Positions 6,265 to 16,009 of a stretch of DNA of 64,000 nt are shown piece by piece. The translations under genes were made by a program, and so were the position numbers. Location of the stretch: contig NZ_SACO01000003.1 in the NCBI RefSeq assembly GCF_004005905.1, positions 248,001 through 312,000 on the forward strand, in the 5' to 3' direction. The notes under the pieces were generated by a model. It saw only the letters and a program-made list of their open reading frames with translations. It was not told where the DNA came from and made no database searches. Source of the DNA: Novosphingobium umbonatum (GTDB lineage: Bacteria; Pseudomonadota; Alphaproteobacteria; Sphingomonadales; Sphingomonadaceae). Each line of letters begins with the position of its first letter. Within the stretch, counting starts at the first letter, position 1.

Positions 6265-9234
6265 ATGGGGACCACCGTCAAGACCACAAGTGCCGCAAAC
6301 GGAACCACCCAATGGCGTAACGGCCTGCTCTGCACCGCTGCGGCAGCCGTGCTTGGCGCGGTCATTGCTGCGCCTGCACAGGCTGCTGCCGCAGATCCCG
6401 CTGCCGATGCGGCCGCTGCCGAACCTGCTGGCGATATCGTCGTCACCGGCTCGCGCATTGTGAAGGATGGTTTCTCGGCCCCCACGCCGGTCAATGTGCT
6501 CTCCTCGCTGGACATCAAGGCGCAGGCGCCCGCCAACCTCTCCAACTTCGTCAACCAGCTGCCCGCCGTGACGCAGGGCTCCACCTCGGCCAACTCCTCG
6601 GGCAGCCTGTCCAACGGTCTGGCCGGTATCAACAGCGTCAACCTGCGCGGCCTTGGCGCCTCGCGCACGCTGGTGCTGGTGGATGGTCAGCGTTCGGTGG
6701 CCAGCGCCACCAATGGCGTGGTGGACGTGAACACCGTGCCGCAGGATCTGGTGGAACGCGTCGAAGTGGTCACCGGCGGCGCTTCGGCGCAATATGGTTC
6801 GGACGCGGTTGGCGGTGTGGTCAACTTCATCCTGAACAAGAAGTACAAGGGCTTCAAGCTCACCGCCGACCACGGCATCTCCACCTATGGCGATGCGCGC
6901 AACTATCGCATCAGCGGTTCGGCGGGCCTGTCCCTGATGGATGACCGCCTGCATGTGTTGATCAACGGCGAATATGCAAAGCAGGATGGCGTTTCCACCA
7001 TCGCGCGCAGCTGGAACAATTCCGGCTATTTCATGGTCGCCAACCCCAACACCGCCGCTGGCCAGCCCAGCTGGATCAACGGCAGCGGCATTGGCCCCTC
7101 CACCTACACCGCTGGCGGCCTGATCACCGCCTCGACCAACAGCTCGCTGGTCGGCAAATATTTCATGGGCGCAGGGCAAGTCGGTACGCTGACCTATGGC
7201 GCCAAGAGCAGCTCGGGCTATATGGTCGGTGGCGATTACCAGACCACGCTGGCGGGCCATCTGGGCACCAACTCGCTGATGCCCGATGAAGCGCGTTTCA
7301 GCGGTTTTGGCCGCGTTGGTTTCGACCTGACCAATCGCATCGAACTCTTCGCGCAACTGGGCTGGAACCGCTACATCGGTGAAAGCTATTACCAGCAGAC
7401 CCCCAGCACCGGCGTGATGATCAAGGGCGACAATGCCTATCTGCAGTCGCTCTATCCCACCATTGCCTCGGCTCTGGGCAATAGCTCGGCCAATTCCATC
7501 ACCATCGGCACCAGCAATGCCGGTTTCCCCGTGCCCGGCAGCCATAACACCCGCGACGTGACGCGTGTCGTGCTGGGTTCAAAGGGCAGCTTTGATGCCT
7601 TTGGCCGCGAATGGAAATTCGACGCCTATTTCCAGCATGGCGAAACCAAGACCCACGAACAGTTGGTCAACACCTGGCAGACCGAGCGTATGGCGCTGGC
7701 GCAGGATGCGGTTTACGCGCCTGCTGGCAACACGGCGGGCATTGCGGCGGGCACCATCGTTTGCCGTTCGACGCTGACCAACCCCACCAATGGCTGCGTT
7801 CCGATCAACCGTCTGGGCACCACCGGCCCTTCGGCTGCCTCGCTTGCCTATATCTATGGCAACCAGCCCTGGCGTGACCAGACGCTCAAGCAGGATGTGG
7901 CCGCCGCCTCGCTCAGCGGTGATCTGTTCACTCTGCCCGGTGGCACCGCCGCCTTTGCCTTTGGTGGCGAATGGCGCCGTGAAAGCGTCAGCGGCTATGT
8001 GCCTGACGAATTCCAGCCCATCAAGAACGCCAATGGCACCACCACCTCGCGCTGGCTCTATGGCAACTATCTGCCCAACAGCGGCAAGATCAACGTGAAG
8101 GAAGCCTTCCTCGAACTCGATCTGCCGGTGGTCAAGGGCGTCAATGTCAACCTTGCCGCACGCGGCACCGATTATTCGACCAGCGGCAGCGTGCTGACCT
8201 ATAAGGGCGGCGCGACGTGGCAGGTCAATTCGCTGCTGAAGCTGCGCGGCACTTACTCGCGTGATATTCGTGCGCCCAACCTGTCGGAACTGTTCGCCGC
8301 CCCCACCGCGCGCACCAACACGGTGGTGTTGCCCGCTGGCATTGCCGGTATCTCTGGCGTTACCGCCGGTTCGGCAGGCTTTGTGGAAAGCACGATCGGC
8401 AATGCCGCTCTGAAGCCGGAAAAGGCCAACACCTGGACCATGGGCGGCGTGCTGACGCCGGACTTCCTGCCCGGTTTCACCGCCAGCTTTGACTATTACG
8501 ATATCAAGATCAAGGACGCCATCGGATCGGTCACCGCGCAAAACACGGTCGATTTCTGCGCCAGCGGCCAGGCCGCCTATTGCTCCAATCTGGTGTTCAG
8601 CGGTTCGACCCTGCAGTCGATCGTGATCCAGCCCTTCAACTTTGCCAGCCAGCATGCGAAGGGCTTTGACATCGAAGCCAGCTATCGCACGCCCTTGTCG
8701 AAGGTGAGCGCCAACCTGCCCGGCACGTTGACCATTCGGGGCACCACCACGCATTACATCGCCAACGTGGTCGACAACAAGATCTTCCCGATCGACTATG
8801 CCGGCGTGAATGGTGGCAGCCTGTCGGGTGGTTTCAGCTCGCCCAACTGGGTCTATCGCATCAGCGCCTTCTATGAAGTGGGCGCGGCCAATTTCAACCT
8901 CGTCTATCGCGGCTTCTCGGACGGTGTCTACGGCAACGATTATATCGAATGCACCAGCTCCTGCCCGACCTCGTCCACGCAATATCGCACGATCAACAAC
9001 AACAAGATCAAGGGCATCAGCTACATCGACGCCTCGGTCCAGTTCAAGATCAAGAGCAAGCTGGCCAAGGATATGAGCCTGACCTTTGTGGTCAACAATC
9101 TGATGAACAAGGACCCTGTGTTGATCGGCAATGGCCCGACCGGCAACAATGTCCCCGCCTATGCCCAGACCAACCGCAGCATCTATGACACGATTGGTCG
9201 CACTTTCCGCATTTCGGCCAAGGCCGCCTTCTGA
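6265..9234 (+). CDS. TonB-dependent outer-membrane receptor
   Basis: A 989-residue receptor with an N-terminal export signal (hydrophobic stretch about residues 20-40 ending AQAAAA). It is followed by a TonB-box-like DIVVTGSRI and the plug domain (VNLRGLGASRTLVLVDGQR, VERVEVVTGGASAQYGSDAVGGVVN). The remainder is a 22-strand-type barrel rich in aromatic-alternating segments and ending in a C-terminal Phe (FRISAKAAF), the outer-membrane insertion signal. There is no N-terminal STN domain, so no direct sigma/anti-sigma signalling. It lies 19 nt upstream of a secreted M20 amidohydrolase and probably forms an operon with it. A peptide or amide-linked ligand is the most likely cargo (inference). 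The start at 6265 has AAAGGGG 8 nt upstream. Confidence 0.93.
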   Translation: MGTTVKTTSAANGTTQWRNGLLCTAAAAVLGAVIAAPAQAAAADPAADAAAAEPAGDIVVTGSRIVKDGFSAPTPVNVLSSLDIKAQAPANLSNFVNQLPAVTQGSTSANSSGSLSNGLAGINSVNLRGLGASRTLVLVDGQRSVASATNGVVDVNTVPQDLVERVEVVTGGASAQYGSDAVGGVVNFILNKKYKGFKLTADHGISTYGDARNYRISGSAGLSLMDDRLHVLINGEYAKQDGVSTIARSWNNSGYFMVANPNTAAGQPSWINGSGIGPSTYTAGGLITASTNSSLVGKYFMGAGQVGTLTYGAKSSSGYMVGGDYQTTLAGHLGTNSLMPDEARFSGFGRVGFDLTNRIELFAQLGWNRYIGESYYQQTPSTGVMIKGDNAYLQSLYPTIASALGNSSANSITIGTSNAGFPVPGSHNTRDVTRVVLGSKGSFDAFGREWKFDAYFQHGETKTHEQLVNTWQTERMALAQDAVYAPAGNTAGIAAGTIVCRSTLTNPTNGCVPINRLGTTGPSAASLAYIYGNQPWRDQTLKQDVAAASLSGDLFTLPGGTAAFAFGGEWRRESVSGYVPDEFQPIKNANGTTTSRWLYGNYLPNSGKINVKEAFLELDLPVVKGVNVNLAARGTDYSTSGSVLTYKGGATWQVNSLLKLRGTYSRDIRAPNLSELFAAPTARTNTVVLPAGIAGISGVTAGSAGFVESTIGNAALKPEKANTWTMGGVLTPDFLPGFTASFDYYDIKIKDAIGSVTAQNTVDFCASGQAAYCSNLVFSGSTLQSIVIQPFNFASQHAKGFDIEASYRTPLSKVSANLPGTLTIRGTTTHYIANVVDNKIFPIDYAGVNGGSLSGGFSSPNWVYRISAFYEVGAANFNLVYRGFSDGVYGNDYIECTSSCPTSSTQYRTINNNKIKGISYIDASVQFKIKSKLAKDMSLTFVVNNLMNKDPVLIGNGPTGNNVPAYAQTNRSIYDTIGRTFRISAKAAF

Positions 9235-9253
9235 TCGAGAGAGGATTACACCC

Positions 9254-10840
9254 ATGCTACGGATGAAACATGCCGCATTGGCCCTGATGGCCTCTGCCGC
9301 CTTTGCCCAAGCCCCCATGGCCCATGCCGCCGCAGCCCCCAAGCTGAAGGCGGAGGCCGTGGCCGGTGTGGAGGCCCAGAAAAAGGCCATTCAGGTGATG
9401 GTCGACACCGTGTTCAGCTATTCCGAACCGGGCTTTCAGGAAGTGCGGACCTCGGCCTATCTGACCGATATTCTGGAAAAGAACGGCTTCAAGGTAACCC
9501 GTGGCGTCGCGGGCATTCCCACCGCCTTTACCGCCACTTGGGGCGAAGGCGGCCCCGTGCTGGCCTTGGGCAGCGACATTGACGACCTGCTCGGCCTGTC
9601 GCAGACCCCCGGCCTGCCCTATATCAAACCGATGGTCGAAGGCGCACCGGGCCATGGCGAAGGCCATAACTCCGGCATGCCGCTGGTGGTGGCAGCCGCC
9701 ATCGCCGCCAAGCAGGTGATGGAAAAGAACCACATCCCCGGCCGCCTGATGATCTGGCCCGGCGTGGCCGAGGAATTGCTGGCCACCAAGGCCTATTATG
9801 TGCGCGCGGGCCTGTTCAAGGATGTGGATCTCTGCATCTTCACCCATGTCAGCTCCGACTTCGGCACCGCCTATGGCGATCTGGGCCAGAATGGCATGGT
9901 CAGCGTCGAATATAGCTTCAAGGGCAAGACGGCCCATGCCGGTGGCATGCCTTGGGAAGGCAAGAGCGCGCTGGATGCCGTGGAAGTGATGGACACGGCA
10001 TGGAATTTCCGCCGCGAACATCTGCCGCTGACCCAGCGTTCGCATTATGTGATCACCAATGGCGGCGGCCAGCCCAACATCGTGCCCGACAATGCCAGCG
10101 TATGGTATTATTTCCGCGACCGCACTTTCGGGGCGGTGCGTAACCTCTACACCATCGGCAATGAAATCGCCGAGGGCGCGGCCAAGGCCACCGGCACGAC
10201 GGTCACCTCCAAGATCCTTGGCTATGCCGCGCCCAATTTCGGCAACAAGCCGCTTGCCGAAGCCGCCTATGCCAATATCAAGGCAGTAGGCATGCCCAAG
10301 TGGAGCGCCGACGATCAAGCCTTTGCCAAAGCGGTGCAGACCATCAACAAGCGCAACATCAAGCCCCTGCCCGATACGGTTGGCCCGCTAGTGCCGCCGG
10401 AACAGCGCAGCAATTCGATGGGCGGCGGATCGGATGACATTGGCGATATCATGTGGACGGTGCCGACCATCACCATCCGCTATCCGGCCAATGTGCCCAA
10501 CCTGATCGGCCACCACGTCCTGTCGGCGATGGCGATGGCGACACCTATCGCGCATAAGGGTGTGGAAGCGGGCGCCAAGGCCTTGGCCATGACCATTCTG
10601 GACGTGATGACCACGCCCAAATTGGTCAGCGATGCCAAGACCTATTTCAACGATGTGCAGTTGAAGACGGACAAATATGACCCGATTTTGGGTCCGGTCC
10701 CCGCCACTTGGCTGAACGAGAAAACCATGAAGGAATTCCGTCCTGCCATGGAAAAATATTATTACGATGCAACCAAATACCCGACTTACCTAGACCAGTT
10801 GGGGATCAAATATCCCACGCTGGAAGAACCCAAGAAGTAA
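9254..10840 (+). CDS. Secreted M20-family amidohydrolase (AbgB-like)
   Basis: A 528-residue enzyme with a signal peptide (MKHAALALMASAAFAQAPMAHA). The metal-binding segments of M20D peptidases are present: GSDIDDL, GHGEGHNSGMPLV in the position of the usual GHACGHD, AEELL, and GKTAHAGGMPWEGKSALDAVE from the dimerisation/lid domain. The order and length resemble AbgB-type p-aminobenzoyl-glutamate hydrolases, which cleave N-acyl amino acids. GHGEGHN differs from the classical motif but keeps the histidines. The start at 9254 has GAGAGAGG about 9 nt upstream; an in-frame ATG three codons later is possible. It is co-directional with the TonB receptor gene ending at 9234 and likely processes its cargo in the periplasm. 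Confidence 0.87.
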   Translation: MLRMKHAALALMASAAFAQAPMAHAAAAPKLKAEAVAGVEAQKKAIQVMVDTVFSYSEPGFQEVRTSAYLTDILEKNGFKVTRGVAGIPTAFTATWGEGGPVLALGSDIDDLLGLSQTPGLPYIKPMVEGAPGHGEGHNSGMPLVVAAAIAAKQVMEKNHIPGRLMIWPGVAEELLATKAYYVRAGLFKDVDLCIFTHVSSDFGTAYGDLGQNGMVSVEYSFKGKTAHAGGMPWEGKSALDAVEVMDTAWNFRREHLPLTQRSHYVITNGGGQPNIVPDNASVWYYFRDRTFGAVRNLYTIGNEIAEGAAKATGTTVTSKILGYAAPNFGNKPLAEAAYANIKAVGMPKWSADDQAFAKAVQTINKRNIKPLPDTVGPLVPPEQRSNSMGGGSDDIGDIMWTVPTITIRYPANVPNLIGHHVLSAMAMATPIAHKGVEAGAKALAMTILDVMTTPKLVSDAKTYFNDVQLKTDKYDPILGPVPATWLNEKTMKEFRPAMEKYYYDATKYPTYLDQLGIKYPTLEEPKK

Positions 10841-10850
10841 GGCGATGTGA

Positions 10851-10882
10851 AAGGGGGCGGGCCGCGCAAGGCTCGCCCCCTT
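10851..10882 (+). terminator. Terminator-like hairpin between convergent genes
   Basis: A 13-bp GC-rich stem (AAGGGGGCGGGCC with GGCTCGCCCCCTT, one G-T pair) around a 6-nt loop. It lies between the amidohydrolase and the convergent phytase gene. The U-tract is weak on both strands, so it may act in both directions or only stabilise the 3' ends. Confidence 0.5.
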
Positions 10883-10888
10883 ATCACC

Positions 10889-11890
10889 TTAGGGCCGGAT
10901 CTGGCGGCGAATATCGCGCCAGGACACCAGTTTGAAATTCTGCGCATGGGGAGCATTGTTGCCATCCTGCGCCACAAACAGGCCGCCCTTGTAACGGCGA
11001 CCGAAAGACCCTCGCGCTGCGGCAATGCCATCGGTATCCGATGTCGCCCCGAACCGCCCCGCCGCAATGCGGAAGCGACCAGCAGGCTTCACATCGGGCA
11101 AGGTATAGAGCGCATAGGCATTATCGCCCTGACTGGAGGCGATCAGCCAGCCCCCCTTCTTGCCCTTGGGCAGAATGGCCAGCCCTTCCACATCGGCCAC
11201 CAATTGCCCGCCATCGACAGCGGCCACCAGCTTGCCCTGTGTGGCGCCATTGGGGCGCGCATCAAAGGCCCAGATGCCACGATCCTCCTCACCCACAAAC
11301 AAGGTCTGCGTACGATGATCCACCACGCAGCCCTCGCTCTGGGTTTCCAGCTTCATCTGGCGCAGGATCGTGCCCTGTGCGGCATGGCGGCGCGCGGTTA
11401 CCCCCACTTGCACCACCGTGCCATCCTTCAACACCGAATAGGCCTGCACCAGCCCGCCCACGCGGCCAAGGCAAATGCCGTAAGCCTCGCCAGCCCCGCC
11501 ATCCACCGTGCCGATCGGGCGCAGCTTGGCGCGCTGCGTATCCAGCCAATAGAGCCGGATCTGCGCATGGGCCTTGTCATTGCGGTCACTGGCGGCCACC
11601 AACACCCGCCCGCGCCCCAGTTCGATCAGGTCCACATTGTTGAGGCGGCCATCGCGCGAGAAGTCCCGCACGCGCCCATCCAGACCATAGACGTAGAGTC
11701 CAGCCTGCTTGTCCGTCGCCACGATCAGGCTGCGGCGCGGATGGGCTGCATTGCGCCAGATGGCCGGATCATCGGCGGCATCCTTGGCCGCCGTGCCCAC
11801 CGGCACCGTTTCCCCGCGCGCCTTCACCTCGGCGGTGTGGGGAGCAGCGCCAGCAAGTGCCAGCGCCGCCCATATTCCCATGCCCAGCAT
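10889..11890 (-). CDS. Beta-propeller phytase (3-phytase)
   Basis: A 333-residue protein with several beta-propeller phytase signatures in order: DDPAIW, DGRLNNVDL, SEGCVVD, FVGEEDRGIWAF, DVEGLAI, SSQGDNAYALY, DGIAA and GLFVAQDGNN. These acidic clusters bind the calcium ions that hold and hydrolyse inositol hexakisphosphate. A short hydrophobic N-terminus (LGMGIWAALALAGAAP) looks like an atypical signal sequence with no positive residue before it, so export is likely but not certain. The ATG shares one base with the stop of the TonB receptor gene (TGATG at 11888-11892), implying translational coupling. Together they should capture and release phosphate from phytate. Confidence 0.92.
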   Translation of the reverse strand: MLGMGIWAALALAGAAPHTAEVKARGETVPVGTAAKDAADDPAIWRNAAHPRRSLIVATDKQAGLYVYGLDGRVRDFSRDGRLNNVDLIELGRGRVLVAASDRNDKAHAQIRLYWLDTQRAKLRPIGTVDGGAGEAYGICLGRVGGLVQAYSVLKDGTVVQVGVTARRHAAQGTILRQMKLETQSEGCVVDHRTQTLFVGEEDRGIWAFDARPNGATQGKLVAAVDGGQLVADVEGLAILPKGKKGGWLIASSQGDNAYALYTLPDVKPAGRFRIAAGRFGATSDTDGIAAARGSFGRRYKGGLFVAQDGNNAPHAQNFKLVSWRDIRRQIRP

Positions 11891-14676
11891 CAGAAGTTCA
11901 CCCGAATGCCACCGCTAAACCGGCGGCCAAAGCGTTCCCATTCAATGGTGTTCTGCTTGGAGAAACCGGTGGGCACGCCCTTGGCCGTCAACAGGCCACC
12001 GGCGTCGATAAAGCGACGACCAGGCTGGTTGATCAGGTTCGACGCATCGAAATAGACCGATACATTCTTGGTGATCGCATAGCGGGCCGAGAAGTCCAGC
12101 TCGTCATCGGCATCCCAATAGGTATCGCCGCCCGGCTCGGTGAAGCCATCGGCAATTTCATCCAGCCACATCGAGCGATACTGATATTGCAGGCGCAGCG
12201 TCAGGCCATATTTCTCGTAATAACCGCCAAGATTATAGACCATGTCCGAGGTGTTGGGCAGACGCACCTTGCGGGCGGCAAAGCCGTCGCTGGCGGGCTT
12301 GGTCACCGAACTGTCGTTCAGCATCATATTGGCGTTCAGACCAAAACCGCCCATCCATTCGGGCAGACCCGCCTTTTGCACCCAAGGCTCAAGGCTTTGC
12401 TGCACGGCCAGTTCAAGGCCCATCAGATGGCCGTTCCCCGCATTGTTGATGCCGGTGTAGGTGTAGTTCGAACGGTCAATGCCATTGCTGTCCAGCGCAT
12501 GCGAACCGAACACGCGGCTCGACTTATACAGCACATCGCTGACCTTCTTGTAATAAAGCCCCGCCGAGATGAAGCCGCTGGGGCGCATATACCATTCGAA
12601 ATAGGCGTCCACGCCCATGGCGCGTTCCGGCTTGATCGAGGGGTTGCCGCCCGAAATGGCGGTGTTGCTGTCATTGACCACCACATTGGGGCGCATCTGG
12701 TCATAGTCGGCACGGGCCGCGCCGGTGCTGAAGGTCAGACGCAGCTTCTTGGTCTGGTCGACGTTATAATTGAAGTGAACGCTGGGGAAGGCCATCAACT
12801 GGCTGGAACCGGAATTGACCGTGGTGGAAACGCTGTTGATCGTGCCCAGCGCGCTGCCGTGGTTCTTGATCTTTTCCAGACGCACACCGGCCAGAATGCT
12901 GCCCCAGTCATAGCGCAGGGTACCCATCAGGAAACCGGCGTAAACCTGTTCGCGCACCGTGTAATCATTGGCCGAATTGGCGGTGCGGGCATAAAGCTCA
13001 CGCGCCTTGGCGGCGACGGCGCGCATCTTGGCCGTGTCGAAATAGCGGAAAGTATAGCCCATCTTGATCTTGCCCATAAAGGCCTGATCCAGCGAGAAAT
13101 CCTGATAGCTGGTGGGAATGCCCAGTGCCGCCAGATTGGTCGAACCCGTCACCGAGATCGCCCATTCATCCGCCGTCTTGGTGCGCTGGTCGAACTGCAG
13201 ACCAGCCTTCAACGTCAGATTGCCGCCAAGGAATTCGGCCTGCTTCGACAGCACAGCCTTGGCGGTATAGGCCTTGGTGGTGTCCACCGCGTCCAGCAGG
13301 CTGAAGGACGTGGCCGATTTGGCAAAGCTGTCGATTGCCACCACCTGCGCGCCATTGGACAGGGTGCTGCCCGACACGGTGGTGTTATACAGGGTCAGCA
13401 TCGACAGGCCGGGATTGGTGAAATCATAGGCCACGGTTGGACGCGCCGAAATGGTGCTGGGGCTTTCCCATGCGATTTCGCCCACCACGCTGCGATCATC
13501 CTTGCTGACCGTGTAATTGCCCAGCCAGTTCAGCTTCCAACCGCCATCAAACTCATGCGTGCCTTCCAGCGTGTTGGTGAAGATCGACTGTTTATAGGCG
13601 CGCAAAGTGTTGCGCTGGCGGATATCGATGCCGCGCACGGTACCCGCGTAGGTGGTGTTGCCCGAGCAGACATCGGCATAGCCTGAAGTGGTATAGCTGC
13701 TCTTCACCGAGGTGTCGCAGGCGGCAGTGCCAGCGACTTGCGAACTCTGCTTGTCGTCAAGGTCGAAGCGGTAATTGTCGCGCGCCTCGTCATCGCTGAA
13801 AATCGTGTAGATGCTGCGAACCGAGATCGTGTTGCGGTCGTTGGGCTTATAATCCACGCGGCCCGAAACCGACCAGTTCTTGCGGGTCAGACGATAGAGC
13901 TTGTTCTCGGTTTCCGAAACCCATTGGCGGCGTTCGTAACCGGGGCGGGTGTCCTGCGAGACGACCTCATAGTCATTCTCGAAATTGTCGGTGACCATGT
14001 TGCGTTCGTAATAGCTGCCCGAGAGCAACACGCCCAACTCGCCCCCGCCCACGTCAAAGCGGTCGGACAGGACCAGCGAGCTTTCATATTCGGGGCGCTT
14101 GCCATATTCCTGCTGGCCATAGCCCAGCTTGCCATTCAGATGCTTACCCTTGAAATCAAAGGCCGAACGGGTGACGACATTGACATTGCCCGCCACGGTT
14201 TCGCCGGGCATTTCAGGGGTGATCGCCTTGTTGACGATGATCTTGCCCGCAATGGCCGAAGGCACCGAGTCAAAACGGCTGTCGCGGCCTTCGGGGCTGA
14301 TGACATTCACGCCGTCAAAGGACAGGGTGGTCCATGTCTTGGGGCCACCACGCAAGCTGATATAGCGCGCCTGCCCCTGATCGCGCTCCACCGCTACGCC
14401 GGGCAGACGGCCGGTGGCCTGCGCAATATTCTGGTCGGGCAGGCGCCCCACGGCGTCCGATGCGGCCACGGTTACCAGCGAGTCCGACAGTTTCTGCACC
14501 TGCAAGGCTGCCGCTTCAGATTCCGCAATCGGCCGCGTGCCCAAGACGACGATCTGGTCCTTGGCCTCTTCCTCGGCAGCTATAGCAGCCGTGGCAAAGG
14601 GCAGGCTGGCCACCGAGGTGAGCAGGCACAGGCGAACAGGCCGCGCCGACTGGCGCAGCAAGGCGGAAAATGACAT
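11890..14676 (-). CDS. TonB-dependent receptor coupled to phytase
   Basis: A receptor of about 928 residues. Signal peptide: MSFSALLRQSARPVRLCLLTS..., ending AAIAA. A TonB-box-like QIVVLGTRPI follows, then a plug with VGRLPDQNIAQATGRLPGV, the hallmark of the Xanthomonas/Caulobacter-type receptors (TIGR01782-like), and VAGNVNVVTRSAF. The barrel ends SGGIRVNF with terminal Phe. I placed the start at 14676 because it begins a good signal peptide and has AGGGGCC about 8 nt upstream; the open frame extends 43 codons further. The stop overlaps the phytase start by 1 nt. The likely cargo is phytate or a phytate complex (inference from coupling). Confidence 0.92.
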   Translation of the reverse strand: MSFSALLRQSARPVRLCLLTSVASLPFATAAIAAEEEAKDQIVVLGTRPIAESEAAALQVQKLSDSLVTVAASDAVGRLPDQNIAQATGRLPGVAVERDQGQARYISLRGGPKTWTTLSFDGVNVISPEGRDSRFDSVPSAIAGKIIVNKAITPEMPGETVAGNVNVVTRSAFDFKGKHLNGKLGYGQQEYGKRPEYESSLVLSDRFDVGGGELGVLLSGSYYERNMVTDNFENDYEVVSQDTRPGYERRQWVSETENKLYRLTRKNWSVSGRVDYKPNDRNTISVRSIYTIFSDDEARDNYRFDLDDKQSSQVAGTAACDTSVKSSYTTSGYADVCSGNTTYAGTVRGIDIRQRNTLRAYKQSIFTNTLEGTHEFDGGWKLNWLGNYTVSKDDRSVVGEIAWESPSTISARPTVAYDFTNPGLSMLTLYNTTVSGSTLSNGAQVVAIDSFAKSATSFSLLDAVDTTKAYTAKAVLSKQAEFLGGNLTLKAGLQFDQRTKTADEWAISVTGSTNLAALGIPTSYQDFSLDQAFMGKIKMGYTFRYFDTAKMRAVAAKARELYARTANSANDYTVREQVYAGFLMGTLRYDWGSILAGVRLEKIKNHGSALGTINSVSTTVNSGSSQLMAFPSVHFNYNVDQTKKLRLTFSTGAARADYDQMRPNVVVNDSNTAISGGNPSIKPERAMGVDAYFEWYMRPSGFISAGLYYKKVSDVLYKSSRVFGSHALDSNGIDRSNYTYTGINNAGNGHLMGLELAVQQSLEPWVQKAGLPEWMGGFGLNANMMLNDSSVTKPASDGFAARKVRLPNTSDMVYNLGGYYEKYGLTLRLQYQYRSMWLDEIADGFTEPGGDTYWDADDELDFSARYAITKNVSVYFDASNLINQPGRRFIDAGGLLTAKGVPTGFSKQNTIEWERFGRRFSGGIRVNF

Positions 14677-14748
14677 GGAATGGCCCCTGATATGTTTAAG
14701 TCGCCCGCCGCGCTTAGGGACCCTGCGTGGCATTTCCGCGAAAGTTCG

Positions 14749-14766
14749 ATGACACTTCGATGAAAT
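14749..14766 (-). promoter_or_regulatory. Candidate PHO box upstream of the receptor-phytase operon
   Basis: Read on the minus strand the sequence is ATTTCAT-CGAA-GTGTCAT. Against the PhoB half-site CTGTCAT with 4-nt spacers the two halves match 5/7 and 6/7 with the expected 11-nt period. It sits 73-90 nt upstream of the receptor ATG, a plausible promoter position. A phytase operon is an obvious target for phosphate-starvation control, but no -10 element could be fixed with confidence. Confidence 0.45.
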
Positions 14767-14906
14767 GCTGGCGCTATTGCACAAAATTATCATAAAGCCC
14801 ATCAAGCGCAGGTCGGGGGACTAACGGCACCTCCACCGCCTGCTTGACGCCAGCATGGGTTTCAGGCTTCAGAACATAGCCACCTTACACAGGATATTCC
14901 GCCACC

Positions 14907-15998
14907 ATGGCCCCCTCGCCCGCCCATTCCATCCCTGGCACCATGCTCTGCCTGGCCGATTACCAGCGCGAGGCGGCACAGCGGGTCGATCCTGCGATCT
15001 GGGCATGGCTAGAAGGGGCAAGCGGCAGCGGCATGGCACGCCAACGCGAACAGGCCAGCTTTGCCCGCCATGCCATCCTGCCCCGCGTCTTGGCACCGGT
15101 GGCGCATGGTTCCACCCGCCTGCGCCTTTTGGGTCAGGATTTGGCGCATCCGGTGCTGCTTGGGCCGGTGGGCTATCATCAATTGCTGCATCCACAGGGG
15201 GAACTGGCTACCGCCGCTGGGGCGCTGGAAACGGTGATGTGCCTGTCCACCATGTCCAGCGTGGCGGTGGAGCAAGTGGCCACGCGGGCGCAGGGTCCCT
15301 TGTGGTTTCAACTCTATTGGCAAGCCCGCCGCGAGGATACGCTGACGCTTGTCCGCCGTGCCGAAGCGGCGGGCGCAAGGGCGCTGGTGCTGACGCTGGA
15401 CACTTTGGCGCAACCGGCCAGCCATCACGCCATCCGCAGCGGTTTTGCCCTGCCGCCGCATATTTCCGCTGTCCATCTGCGAGACATTCCACCAGCTCCC
15501 ACCATCGCGGGCCATTGGTATCACCCCGCACTGGCTGGCCTTGCCGCTGCCGCGCCGGTGCTGGAGGACTTGCACTGGCTGCGCAGCCAGACCGACCTGC
15601 CGCTGATCGCCAAGGGTGTTTGCCATACGGGTGATGCACAGGCCATCATGCAGGCGGGCTTTGCCGGCCTAGTTATCTCCACCCATGGCGGCCGCGCATT
15701 GGATGAAGCCCCCGCCCCCTTGGCGTTGCTGCCCGCTATGCGCGCTGCCTTGGGTGGCGACGCGGTCATCCTGATCGACGGCAGCATCCGTAGCGGTGGC
15801 GATGTGTTCAAGGCGCTGGCGCTGGGCGCGGATGCGGTGCTGTTGGGCCGCCCGCAATTGCATGCCTTGGCCGTGGCGGGCAGCCTTGGCGTGGCCCATA
15901 TGCTCAAATTGCTACGCGAGGAGTTGGAGCTGACCATGGCTTTGGCCGGATGCACCAGCCTTGCCGATATTACCCCCGCCTGCCTGATCCCTGCGTAA
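14907..15998 (+). CDS. FMN-dependent alpha-hydroxy-acid oxidizing protein
   Basis: A 363-residue TIM-barrel flavoenzyme of the lactate dehydrogenase/glycolate oxidase family. Recognisable parts are LADYQREA at the N-terminus, [48 protein letters not shown] (FMN-contacting Lys), STHGGRALD (catalytic His and substrate Arg) and [27 protein letters not shown] (phosphate binding). The family's usual SNHGGRQLD has Asn to Thr and Gln to Ala changes here, and the VDTPVLGRRERD segment is replaced by [12 protein letters not shown] divergent member with an uncertain 2-hydroxy-acid substrate is therefore likely. It is cytoplasmic and lies 11 nt before a PiuC-type hydroxylase gene, probably in one operon. 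Confidence 0.85.
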   Translation: MAPSPAHSIPGTMLCLADYQREAAQRVDPAIWAWLEGASGSGMARQREQASFARHAILPRVLAPVAHGSTRLRLLGQDLAHPVLLGPVGYHQLLHPQGELATAAGALETVMCLSTMSSVAVEQVATRAQGPLWFQLYWQARREDTLTLVRRAEAAGARALVLTLDTLAQPASHHAIRSGFALPPHISAVHLRDIPPAPTIAGHWYHPALAGLAAAAPVLEDLHWLRSQTDLPLIAKGVCHTGDAQAIMQAGFAGLVISTHGGRALDEAPAPLALLPAMRAALGGDAVILIDGSIRSGGDVFKALALGADAVLLGRPQLHALAVAGSLGVAHMLKLLREELELTMALAGCTSLADITPACLIPA

Positions 15999-16009
15999 GA
16001 AAGCGCCCC

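Noticed and set aside
7579..9390. 603-codon minus-strand frame opposite the TonB receptor
   Set aside because: No start site, domain or sensible composition; shadow of the receptor's codon bias.
11857..13686. 609-codon plus-strand frame opposite the phytase-linked receptor
   Set aside because: Translation is low-complexity and antisense to a clear receptor.
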